Shown: positions 17,079-24,728 of the stretch, piece after piece | Layout: each line of letters opens with the position of its first letter | How positions within the stretch are numbered: position 1 is the first letter of the stretch | Assembly (NCBI GenBank): GCA_002313415.1 | Contig: DCBH01000072.1 | Span: 1 to 49,732 of the forward strand | Length of the DNA stretch: 49,732 nt | Source of the DNA: Flavobacteriales bacterium UBA1112 | Lineage (GTDB): Bacteria; Bacteroidota; Bacteroidia; Flavobacteriales_D; Sanyastnellaceae | Direction: 5' to 3' | Notes under the pieces: generated by a model | The model's input: the letters and a program-made list of their open reading frames with translations, nothing else | Databases searched by the model: none | Told to the model about the DNA's origin: nothing | Program-made: the position numbers and the translations under genes

Positions 17079-19409
17079 ATGGATTCAGTTTCACCACATC
17101 TTGGGGAGTGTGGAATCTTTGCCAAGCGTGCGATGATCATCATCTTTCAAGCTCTATGCATCGTTCAAGGAGCTTGGAACCAAGATGACATCTCGGCGTT
17201 GGTGGAGGGTCACGTCCTTCATTCCAACTCTCATACGAGACTACCTGGCGTCCTTGTGATGGCTTGGCCCTGCGGCCTTTCCACATTCACAGATGCTTCA
17301 GGAGGGTTTCGTGTGACGTGTCGAGATGGGATTGATTCATTGACGTTGTCTTGTGTGGGTTTTGACACTCAAGTGGTCTTAGCCCCGGCAGCACACGTGG
17401 ATGTATGGATGGAGGAATTGAAGGTCATGCTCGGTCAAGCTCGAGTGGCCGCAATCGGACTCAATGAATCGGAATCTCAAACGCTCGAACAGCCAACTTT
17501 GATGCAGGCACTCGACCGAACTCCTGGGCTTCAAAGCCTTGATCTTGGTGCAGGGATGATACAGCCTGTGATTCGAGGCTTGTATGGTTCTCGTGTTGCC
17601 ATTCTAGAAAACGGCGTACCCCAGCAGGGAGGACGTTGGGGGACTGATCATGGGGTACTCGTGGCCCCTGAATTGCAGGTTGAGACGTCATGGGTGCCAG
17701 GTGGTGGTCACGTATGGATGGGCCCCGGGGCCGTTGGAGGGGGGATGCGTTTTGAGTCACCTTCTGCGAAGAATTCCAGCGGTGTAAGCACTCGTTTGGG
17801 GGCTGTAGCCCGGGCAGGAAACTTCAAAGCAGGTCTTCATGCGCTCCACATTTCGAATGACGATGATATCCATTGGCATGCTGGCTTGTCAGTATCAGAG
17901 TTTGGCTCATCTCAAGTTCCACAACGTCGGTTCTCCTATCTTGGAAGAGTCTACGAACTTGAGACTGGAGAGCTTACCAATACTGCTGGCCGCGCTGGCC
18001 ACGCAGTCTTCGGATTAGAAAAAGAGACACAAGCAGGTCGGACGGTTGCATGGTCAATGCGCCTGTCCGATGTGCAACAAGGCCTATTTCCAGGAATCGT
18101 TGGTCTACCGAGGCAAGGAGACTTGTCGCCAAACGACCAGTTGCTCGAAATTCGACTTCCCAACCAGCACGCATCTCGCGTCCAAATGATTTTTGAGCGC
18201 TCTGCTTTGCAGGGCGGCATAGACGTCAACTGGGATTATAAACTTTCGGGTTCTTGGAACAAGCGTCGTGAGTATGCACCTCCTCACGCTCATGGATGGG
18301 GACCTCTTCCAAACTCGGATTTGAGTCTGGCAATGGAAGAGTGGACAGTTTTTGGTGAAGCGCGCCAACGAGGTGCACATGGTTCGTTTGGGTTGCAGCT
18401 TGAAGCTCAGCATGTGACCACGTCAGGTTGGGAATTTTTACTCCCAAGTCATCGGCGCATCCGGACCTCTTGCATGGGCGAAATCAGTGCTGATAAATCA
18501 ACGCTGGCTGGCCGAATTGACCTTGTTTACGCCAATCAGGAGAGACACTTTGAACCACTTTACAATTCTGAAGGGGACGTCGTGGGAACAGATGTTCGTG
18601 CCCTTGCATTCGAAACGCTGATGCCGGGTGGCATGCTTTCTTGGCAAAGACCGCTGTCATCGAAAAACAATCGCGTGAGAGGCTTGGCAACTTTGGTCGC
18701 ATATGGCCGAGTTCCAAGTAACCATGAATGGGGCGCAAACGGGATTCATCACGGTTCATTCCGTTTCGAACAAGGAAATCCCAATCTGCGAACAGAGTGG
18801 GCTACGGAAGCTAGGCTTTCGATGCAAAATGATTCTGAGGAGCTAGGAGGGCAATGGAGTGCAAAAGGGTTTGTGTCTTTTCACAAGGGATTCATTTCCA
18901 TCACACCAGTTGCAAAATTTGCACCCATTTCGCACGCAGGTCAGATCTACGAATTCCTGGCAAACGATGCCTTCCGAACGGGAATGGAGGTCGAGGTTAG
19001 CCATCGCATGGAGCGTCAAACCTTTTCTTTTGATGCATCTGCACTCGGTCAATGGGACATGGCTACAGGTTTGGGGCTGCCGTTCACAACACCTTTGCAA
19101 TCTCGCTTAGGTTGGGAGGGTGTGGCAGGTCATGGCTTCACTCTGAATCTCTCGGGGCGCGCCGTGGCTCCAGCCACCTTGACTGCCAGAAATGAAAACA
19201 CCACGCCAGGGGCCCTCTTGGCGGACATCACACTATCTCAAACCACCGAAAAGGGGCAGTGGACCTTGGAAGTCCAAAATGTCTTTGATCGCGCGTGGCT
19301 TGATCATACCAGTGCCTATCGCGCTTTGGGTCTCGTGGCCCAAGGGAGATGGGTTCAACTTCGCTTTACAACCCAGTTGAAGCGGAATACCAAAAATTTT
19401 AATTCTTAA
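17079..19409 (+). CDS. TonB-dependent outer-membrane receptor, putative zinc uptake
   Basis: About 776 residues from ATG 17079; an internal ATG at 17133 would remove the basic KR of the signal peptide. A carboxypeptidase-regulatory-like domain (VEGHVLHSNSHTRLPGVLVM...DASGGFRVTC, about 40-120) precedes the plug (TLMQALDRTPGLQSLDLGAGMIQPVIRGLYGSRVAILENGVPQQ, given here only as its start and end around residues 145-185) and a barrel with a late VQNVFDRAW motif. Length suits a metal or siderophore-type receptor rather than a SusC protein of about 1000 residues. The zinc assignment rests on neighbours: Fur/Zur regulator, His-rich small protein, His-rich DUF4625 lipoprotein. Confidence 0.87.
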   Translation: MDSVSPHLGECGIFAKRAMIIIFQALCIVQGAWNQDDISALVEGHVLHSNSHTRLPGVLVMAWPCGLSTFTDASGGFRVTCRDGIDSLTLSCVGFDTQVVLAPAAHVDVWMEELKVMLGQARVAAIGLNESESQTLEQPTLMQALDRTPGLQSLDLGAGMIQPVIRGLYGSRVAILENGVPQQGGRWGTDHGVLVAPELQVETSWVPGGGHVWMGPGAVGGGMRFESPSAKNSSGVSTRLGAVARAGNFKAGLHALHISNDDDIHWHAGLSVSEFGSSQVPQRRFSYLGRVYELETGELTNTAGRAGHAVFGLEKETQAGRTVAWSMRLSDVQQGLFPGIVGLPRQGDLSPNDQLLEIRLPNQHASRVQMIFERSALQGGIDVNWDYKLSGSWNKRREYAPPHAHGWGPLPNSDLSLAMEEWTVFGEARQRGAHGSFGLQLEAQHVTTSGWEFLLPSHRRIRTSCMGEISADKSTLAGRIDLVYANQERHFEPLYNSEGDVVGTDVRALAFETLMPGGMLSWQRPLSSKNNRVRGLATLVAYGRVPSNHEWGANGIHHGSFRFEQGNPNLRTEWATEARLSMQNDSEELGGQWSAKGFVSFHKGFISITPVAKFAPISHAGQIYEFLANDAFRTGMEVEVSHRMERQTFSFDASALGQWDMATGLGLPFTTPLQSRLGWEGVAGHGFTLNLSGRAVAPATLTARNENTTPGALLADITLSQTTEKGQWTLEVQNVFDRAWLDHTSAYRALGLVAQGRWVQLRFTTQLKRNTKNFNS

Positions 19410-19419
19410 TTCTATTCAG

Positions 19420-20214
19420 ATGAATCGTACTATTTTTTTTCAAGCTGTGGCTTGCTTAGGACTGGCCGTAGCCTTGGTTTCATGTCAAGAAACAGATACA
19501 GAAGCTCCTACCGTTTGCACGCAACTTGGTGCAATGAACAGCGTCCTTGCGGACGAAATTGAGGCCGAGGCAGGCGATCACATTGACCTAGAGGATGTCT
19601 TTTGCGACAACGAAGCATTGAGTCAAGTACGCTATGACATCCACAACGGCGAGGGTCATGCCCACGACGAAGGTGATGAAGGTGAGGACGAGCACGAGCA
19701 CGGCCTGGTCTTGCACAGTGGAACTGGCTGGGCTGTTCTTGAAACATTCGACATTGATGGAACCGAAGCAGCGGTTGACCTGCATGTCGATGTACCATTG
19801 ACAGCACGTGGCGTTTGGCATTTGATTGTGGATGTCGTTGATGCGGAGGGCAATGCCGCCACATACAACACTGATCTCCACGTAGAAAACAGCCACATGC
19901 CTGAGTTCACGCTGACGTCTGTTGGCGGTGAAGATCCAAGCACTTGGCATGGTGAACCCACGTGGGCGGCCAATTCCTCTGTGGTTGTTGAAGGCAGCGT
20001 AACAGACTCGGACGGAATTGCTTCCGCCGAACTTGAACTGATCGATGAAGCTACCGAAACGGTGGTTTGGTCGACCGAATTGGCTGAGTTTGATGCGTTC
20101 AGTGAGACGGTTGTCGTTCCGGAAAACGCTTCTGGTGAATTTCACTTTGAAATGAAGGCAACCTGCAATGCTGGAGTGAGCATGGAAACAGGGTTTCACG
20201 TTGAAGTGGAGTAA
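19420..20214 (+). CDS. DUF4625 lipoprotein with His/acid-rich metal loop
   Basis: About 264 residues, ATG 19420 ten bases after the TonB receptor stop. The lipobox is VSC at about residue 22. The DUF4625 pattern is visible: a Gly-Asp opening, YDIHNGEGHAHDE, a W...LETFDIDGT strand and a GVWHLIVDVVDAEGNAA strand. Between them sits an exceptionally His/Asp/Glu-rich loop (residues about 75-97, HAHDEGDEGEDEHEH). A second Ig-like segment follows. It is probably the surface or periplasm-facing metal-capture partner of the receptor; translation coupling and a shared terminator support one operon. The function of DUF4625 is not established to my knowledge. Confidence 0.85.
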   Translation: MNRTIFFQAVACLGLAVALVSCQETDTEAPTVCTQLGAMNSVLADEIEAEAGDHIDLEDVFCDNEALSQVRYDIHNGEGHAHDEGDEGEDEHEHGLVLHSGTGWAVLETFDIDGTEAAVDLHVDVPLTARGVWHLIVDVVDAEGNAATYNTDLHVENSHMPEFTLTSVGGEDPSTWHGEPTWAANSSVVVEGSVTDSDGIASAELELIDEATETVVWSTELAEFDAFSETVVVPENASGEFHFEMKATCNAGVSMETGFHVEVE

Positions 20215-20235
20215 CAATCACATAAGCTGAAAATG

Positions 20236-20260
20236 GGGCGTCCTTCGGGACGCCCTTTTC
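20236..20260 (+). terminator. Intrinsic terminator after the metal-uptake operon
   Basis: GGGCGTCC, loop TTCG, GGACGCCC, then TTTTC. An 8-bp GC-rich stem with a stable tetraloop 21 bases after the DUF4625 stop; the clearest terminator in the window. Confidence 0.9.
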
Positions 20261-20300
20261 ATGCCTTTCAACAAAACTGACTGATTTGCGTTTTTCTGGC

Positions 20301-20549
20301 ATGGGACAACACAAACTCAAAACGTCACAACATCGAATGCTTTGGTGGCGCCACGGGGCATTGGGTTTCATCTCCATCGGTGCCGGTTTGTCTGTGACGC
20401 TAGATGCATCTGCTCAGCGTATGGCCAATCAGGTGTGGTGGATTTGGACCGTGGAGGGGACACTTGGACTGATTGTATTCATGTCCGGTCTCGGCTTTTT
20501 TGGCAGCGCCGTGCGACATCTCGTGTTGATGGACTTGTCGAAAAAATAA
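20301..20549 (+). CDS. Small two-helix membrane protein
   Basis: About 82 residues from ATG 20301. A basic N-terminus (GQHKLKTSQHRMLWWRHG) precedes two hydrophobic helices (ALGFISIGAGLSVTL and GTLGLIVFMSGLGFFGSAV) and a short LMDLSKK tail. The positive-inside rule puts both ends in the cytoplasm. It is convergent with the redoxin gene, five bases away. I do not recognise a family; coding is supported by the coherent membrane pattern and its independent position after a terminator. Confidence 0.6.
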   Translation: MGQHKLKTSQHRMLWWRHGALGFISIGAGLSVTLDASAQRMANQVWWIWTVEGTLGLIVFMSGLGFFGSAVRHLVLMDLSKK

Positions 20550-20554
20550 GAGAG

Positions 20555-21019
20555 TCAATCTTCAGACTTTTTGAGCCTGATTCCCTCGATGGGACAGCCG
20601 ACAGCTTCTGTGACAGGATTCTTGACTGCTCTGCCCGCGAGGCAATCTCGGAGGGCGGCATCCAAGTCCCGCCTTTTGGTGAGTGGCTTCCGCTTGCCAG
20701 GCGCGAAGTATCGGTCATTGATTCGCCCACGATACACGACGGAATCAAGGTCATTGAGGACAAAAACCTCAGGTGTCCATTGTGCCCCAAGGGCTTCCGC
20801 CCAATGGGCCGTGTCCTTCATCATAGGCATTTTTAAACCATAAGTGGATTGAAATGAGGTCACCTGGTCGGATGTGCTCGAGGGGTTGGGAAATATGCCA
20901 ACAAACTCAATGGGTGCATGTGCAAAGTCACTCTCCAATTGACGCAAGTCAAAAGACATGTTCTGGCATATTGGACATAGCGGGGCCAAAAAAATCAACA
21001 CTTTCCACATGGGTTCCAT
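20555..21019 (-). CDS. Thioredoxin-fold redoxin paired with copper monooxygenase
   Basis: About 154 residues. The fold opens with VLIFLAPLCPICQ, a CPIC redox motif at Cys15/Cys18, and continues with FVGIFPNPSS and a WTPEVFVLNDLDSVVYRGRIND segment typical of AhpC/TSA-like redoxins. The start ATG at 21019 gives almost no signal peptide, so export is uncertain unless the first hydrophobic strand serves as one. It begins ten bases after the monooxygenase gene and is surely co-transcribed. Redoxin domains are often fused to or next to ascorbate-type copper monooxygenases in Planctomycetes and Bacteroidota, so electron supply or disulfide maintenance of that enzyme is a reasonable inference. Confidence 0.83.
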   Translation of the reverse strand: MEPMWKVLIFLAPLCPICQNMSFDLRQLESDFAHAPIEFVGIFPNPSSTSDQVTSFQSTYGLKMPMMKDTAHWAEALGAQWTPEVFVLNDLDSVVYRGRINDRYFAPGKRKPLTKRRDLDAALRDCLAGRAVKNPVTEAVGCPIEGIRLKKSED

Positions 21020-21029
21020 GCAATCAAAA

Positions 21030-22487
21030 TTAGCAAGTTGCGCCGTAGGTGCTGAGAAGTTGAAGCAAGTCTGAAATGGTCACGGCATCGTCCAGGTCGA
21101 TGTCGGCATTGCAATCGGATGTGCATCCAAACTCAGAAAGCAGAAACAACATGTCCCCTACACTGATCACACCATCGTCGTTGACGTCACTCGCGCATGT
21201 GGGTTCGTCTGAGGGAGCGAGGGAAATGAGTTCGTCTCCCTCTTGGTACAAGACGTAATCAAAAAAAACGAAGAACATCTCGTCTGTGGTCCCTTCTCCA
21301 AATGTCACATTCTGCGGCGGGTCGTTGGGGTTGAAGGGATTGGAGCTTGTATTGTCGTAGCTGGCGATGCCGTGTAAGGTGTAGCCCGAGGGGATTTTTG
21401 TCAGTGTTGGGAAGGTGAAGAAACCCTGCCAATTGAAATCCCACGAAGGGATAGAAATGAGCGGAATGGTGTCCTGATTGCTTGGTGAAGTCGCAAAGAC
21501 TTCCCAGGAAGAACCAATCAAATGGCAATGGGGCGCAACGCTTAATAAGCTGACATCTGCAGCCACCTGCATCGATCCTTGAAAAGTCCGCAATTGATTG
21601 GCAGGCAGATAGAAAGGCTCGTCAAGATGTTGAGGCCCCATGATGCCAGTTTCAACTTCACGTTCAATGGGTTCCTCTGAGAAGAAGACGTTGATCTCAG
21701 TTTGGTCTGATTCCTCGATTGGCGATGGACCGTAGTGCATTTGAAGCAAGACGTCAGAGCCTGCGGGTACAATACGCCCTATTCCTGGAGGATATTCAAG
21801 GGTTAAAGCTCCTGGGACCCAAGCACCAAAAAAATTGCTCTCGGCGGAGAAACCGAAGCCCCCAAAGCTTTCGTACCCTGGTTCAGGATCTTGGGCATCT
21901 AAGCTTGCTGCGGTGCCGGTGACGTCCAAACCCAAAATGGCGTGGTGAGATACATTCCGATTTCCGGGTCTAACCTCGAGCGCGCGAATGGACAGGTCGT
22001 TGTTGGGGTCTGCTGGCAGAACAAACACTTGATATTGATCGGTCATATCGCCTCCGTGGGTATACGGCTCTGCCATGGAAAGCACGAGGTCAGGGGAGCC
22101 AATCTGGCTCCCCTCTGGAAACGAGGGCAAGCCAGGGTTGTCTGCGGGATCGCCCTCAGGTTTGCCTTGAGCAACCCAGGCACTTAACGTCGCTTTTTCT
22201 TCGGTTGTGAGCACGCGTTCTCCAACAAAATGCGAATAGCTGTTGTCGGGAGACCAAGGAGGCATGTAGCCCGTTGAAGTCACGTACTCAATAAATTCAC
22301 CATACATGGAAACTTCGTTGAACGTTGTCAGCGGCATTGGACTGATTTCACCGACTCGATGACACTCCGCACAGTGCGTGTAGATGATGGGGGCAACATC
22401 GGCATGAAAAGTGACATTTTGGGCATGACCGAACATGGCTGACCCCGTCCAAAAACTCAAATTCAACAAATAGTGCCATCGGCTCAT
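21030..22487 (-). CDS. Secreted copper type II (PHM-like) monooxygenase with CXXCH motif and dockerin-like tail
   Basis: About 485 residues from ATG 22487, the first Met before a signal peptide (ending FGHAQ); the longer frame upstream overlaps yedI in antisense and is not coding. Residues 39-43 are CAECH, a covalent heme motif in a cytochrome-like segment. The peptidylglycine-monooxygenase-like copper core follows: NVSHHAILG, LLQMHYGPS and SVAPHCHLIG supply His/Met copper ligands. The C-terminus has two EF-hand-like repeats (ASDVNDDGVIS and NADIDLDDAVT) ending in Cys. It probably hydroxylates an extracellular substrate, with its own heme domain and the adjacent redoxin as electron route. Substrate unknown. 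Confidence 0.83.
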   Translation of the reverse strand: MSRWHYLLNLSFWTGSAMFGHAQNVTFHADVAPIIYTHCAECHRVGEISPMPLTTFNEVSMYGEFIEYVTSTGYMPPWSPDNSYSHFVGERVLTTEEKATLSAWVAQGKPEGDPADNPGLPSFPEGSQIGSPDLVLSMAEPYTHGGDMTDQYQVFVLPADPNNDLSIRALEVRPGNRNVSHHAILGLDVTGTAASLDAQDPEPGYESFGGFGFSAESNFFGAWVPGALTLEYPPGIGRIVPAGSDVLLQMHYGPSPIEESDQTEINVFFSEEPIEREVETGIMGPQHLDEPFYLPANQLRTFQGSMQVAADVSLLSVAPHCHLIGSSWEVFATSPSNQDTIPLISIPSWDFNWQGFFTFPTLTKIPSGYTLHGIASYDNTSSNPFNPNDPPQNVTFGEGTTDEMFFVFFDYVLYQEGDELISLAPSDEPTCASDVNDDGVISVGDMLFLLSEFGCTSDCNADIDLDDAVTISDLLQLLSTYGATC

Positions 22488-22524
22488 GATAGGTAATGTA
22501 GTGAAAGCGCGACACTTCAGATTG

Positions 22525-22532
22525 TAACTTCG
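22525..22532 (+). promoter_or_regulatory. -7 element of yedI
   Basis: TAACTTCG ends four bases before the yedI ATG; no clear -33 TTG at the expected distance. Confidence 0.45.
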
Positions 22533-22536
22533 CCAC

Positions 22537-23373
22537 ATGACGGGTGGATTCTTTGCGTTGTTGGACGACATTGCTGCGATGATGGACGATGTGGCTGCCA
22601 TGACAAAATTGGCGGGCAAGAAGACTGTGGGCATTTTGGGGGATGATCTGGCAGTGAATGCCGAAAAGGCAGTTGGTTTCTCCTCATCTCGTGAGTTGCC
22701 AGTGTTGTGGGCAATTTCTAAAGGATCTTTTCTCAACAAACTTATAATTTTGCCAGCTGCATTTGCCCTTAGCGCTTTCGCGCCTTGGGTGATTGAACCG
22801 ATTCTTCTGCTTGGCGGTGCGTATTTGTCTTATGAGGGGATGGAAAAGGTCATTCACTACGCACGCCCCTCACGCAGCAGGCATGTCGATTCAAATTCAG
22901 GACCAACCGAAAAACAGCGTATCCGCTCCGCGGTACTGGTGGATTTTATATTGTCTGTGGAGATCATAATCCTTGCCTTGGGCCAGGTCATTGAGGCAGA
23001 TTGGTTGGTTCAGGTGGTGTCTGTGTCGCTGATTGCCCTCTTGGCCACGGTAGGGGTGTATGGGGTGGTTGCTTTGCTCGTTCGTATGGATGATGCAGGG
23101 CTGGCATTGATGAAACGCGAGGTGGCCTGGGCCCGGAGCTTCGGCTCTTTTCTTGTGGAGGCCTTGCCATGGACGATTAAAGGGCTCACTGCTGTGGGTA
23201 CGGTTGCGCTTCTCCTGGTCTCGGGAGGGATTTTTCACCATCACATTCCACGGATGCATGAATTTTTGCACAGTTGGCCATCCATACTTGCAGATGGTTT
23301 CTTGGGGATTGTCGGGGGCACTGTAGTTTGGTTCATGTCGATCGCAATCAAGAACTTCAAAGGAAGAGTATGA
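22537..23373 (+). CDS. yedI: DUF808 family membrane protein (YedI)
   Basis: About 278 residues, ATG 22537. The N-terminus (GGFFALLDDIAAMMDDVAAM, then KLAGKKTVGILGDDLAVNA) and RELPVLWAISKGS followed by four to five membrane helices match E. coli YedI closely from memory. The basic loop around residues 108-125 and a second set of helices complete the usual length. Function is not established; it is an inner-membrane protein. It diverges from the copper monooxygenase gene across 49 bases. Confidence 0.92.
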   Translation: MTGGFFALLDDIAAMMDDVAAMTKLAGKKTVGILGDDLAVNAEKAVGFSSSRELPVLWAISKGSFLNKLIILPAAFALSAFAPWVIEPILLLGGAYLSYEGMEKVIHYARPSRSRHVDSNSGPTEKQRIRSAVLVDFILSVEIIILALGQVIEADWLVQVVSVSLIALLATVGVYGVVALLVRMDDAGLALMKREVAWARSFGSFLVEALPWTIKGLTAVGTVALLLVSGGIFHHHIPRMHEFLHSWPSILADGFLGIVGGTVVWFMSIAIKNFKGRV

Positions 23374-23594
23374 GTGCGAGTTGGCTGATGAAAACGCGCT
23401 GACAATTCAGACGGAATTTTGGATTGGTGCAATGAAGAGTGCCAAGCTCGTTTTCGCATTGTTGAGTTTTGAGTTGGGATGAAGTCGAAACATTCATCTC
23501 TTCTGCGCGTGCAGTCAAAAGTTCCTTGTGAACTTGTGGAGAACTGCATCGTGAGGTTGTCTTCGAGGGCGCAGGGCTTGGGCATCTTTGTTGC
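23374..23594. other. Intergenic region before VOC gene
   Basis: About 220 bases with no frame I can support on either strand. A CATCTTTG element ends four bases before the next ATG and may be its promoter; nothing else stands out. Confidence 0.4.
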
Positions 23595-24650
23595 ATGGGA
23601 AAACACATCAGTGGCATTCAGCAGGTAGGCATCGGAATCCCCGATGTTCACAAGGCATGGAAGTGGTATCGCAATGCCTTTGGGATTGACATTCGAATGT
23701 TTGAGGAAGCGGCTGAGGCTGCTCTTATGACGAAATATACCGGTGGAGAAGTCCATGCTCGTCACGCCGTGCTTGCCCTGCACATGGGTGGTGGAGGTGG
23801 GATGGAGATTTGGCAGTATACAAGCCGTGAACCACAACCTGCCTCGTTTGAAGGACAACTCGGTGATACAGGCATTTTCATTTGTAAAATCAAGTGCAAG
23901 GATGCCGATACCATGCATGCTGAGCACGCACGTCGAGGGATCAATGCACTTGGTCCCGTTCATCGTCGTCCCGATGGCGTAAAGCATTTTTATCTCAAGG
24001 ACCCGCACGGTTATTTGTTCGAAATAGTTGAGAGCAATGAGTGGTTTGGACCTGCGAATTACGGGGGCGGGGTAGGAGGAGCGGTTCTCGGCGTGAGTGA
24101 CGTTGAGAAGTCTTTGAAGTTGTACTCGGATATTTTGGGTTATGACCATGTGTTGATGGATGAGGTTGGCAGCCACTCCGCTTTTGACCCTTTGCCCGGT
24201 GGAGGCCAAGTCTATCGTAGGGTCGTACTAAAACGTTCGCAGCCCACCGAAGGTGCATTCAGCGAATTGCTGGGTGGTGGAGAAATTGAGCTCATTCAGG
24301 CCATGGATCGCGCGCCGCGTCGCCTGTTTGAAGGACGTTATTGGGGAGATCTCGGATTCATCCATTTGTGTTGGGACATTCGCGATATGGAAGCGCTGGG
24401 CAAGGAGCTTAAAGCGGCTGGATTCCCGTTTACGGTTGACAGTTCTTCGTCATTTGACATGGGAGAGGCCAGCGGGCAATTCACCTACATTGAGGATCCG
24501 GATGGCACATGGATCGAATTTGTGGAAACCCATAAAATACCGATTGTCAAAAAGCTCAACTGGTATTTGGATACCCGGAATCGTTCAAACGAAAGAGCTT
24601 TGCCCAAATGGATGCTTAAGATGCTTCAGTTCAATCGGGTGAAGGACTGA
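23595..24650 (+). CDS. Two-domain VOC (glyoxalase/dioxygenase) superfamily protein
   Basis: About 351 residues. Two vicinal-oxygen-chelate modules: residues about 5-155 (GIQQVGIGIPDVHKAWKWY, then DPHGYLFEIVE) and about 160-315 (GAVLGVSDVEKSLKLYSDILGY, GFIHLCWDIRDM, EDPDGTWIEFVETH). The metal-type His/Glu positions (H in GFIHLCW, E in WIEFVE) are present in the second module. The basic C-terminal tail (SNERALPKWMLKMLQFNRV) is unusual. Family members include glyoxalases, extradiol dioxygenases and resistance proteins, so the reaction cannot be stated. It stands alone, upstream of the prolyl oligopeptidase. Confidence 0.88.
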   Translation: MGKHISGIQQVGIGIPDVHKAWKWYRNAFGIDIRMFEEAAEAALMTKYTGGEVHARHAVLALHMGGGGGMEIWQYTSREPQPASFEGQLGDTGIFICKIKCKDADTMHAEHARRGINALGPVHRRPDGVKHFYLKDPHGYLFEIVESNEWFGPANYGGGVGGAVLGVSDVEKSLKLYSDILGYDHVLMDEVGSHSAFDPLPGGGQVYRRVVLKRSQPTEGAFSELLGGGEIELIQAMDRAPRRLFEGRYWGDLGFIHLCWDIRDMEALGKELKAAGFPFTVDSSSSFDMGEASGQFTYIEDPDGTWIEFVETHKIPIVKKLNWYLDTRNRSNERALPKWMLKMLQFNRVKD

Positions 24651-24715
24651 AAAAGTTTTGATTTTGTTGGAGAAATTGCCCTTTGGTCTCGTCGTTTACA
24701 CGAAGGGGTGTAGCA

Positions 24716-24723
24716 TACTTTCG
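24716..24723 (+). promoter_or_regulatory. -7 element of the prolyl oligopeptidase gene
   Basis: TACTTTCG ends five bases before the ATG at 24729; a TTTAC sequence about 18 bases upstream is a weak -33 candidate. Confidence 0.5.
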
Positions 24724-24728
24724 CAAGT

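Noticed and set aside
23241..24209. Antisense open frame of 322 codons across yedI end and the VOC gene
   Set aside because: It runs opposite clear VOC motifs and yields a low-complexity product without recognisable features.
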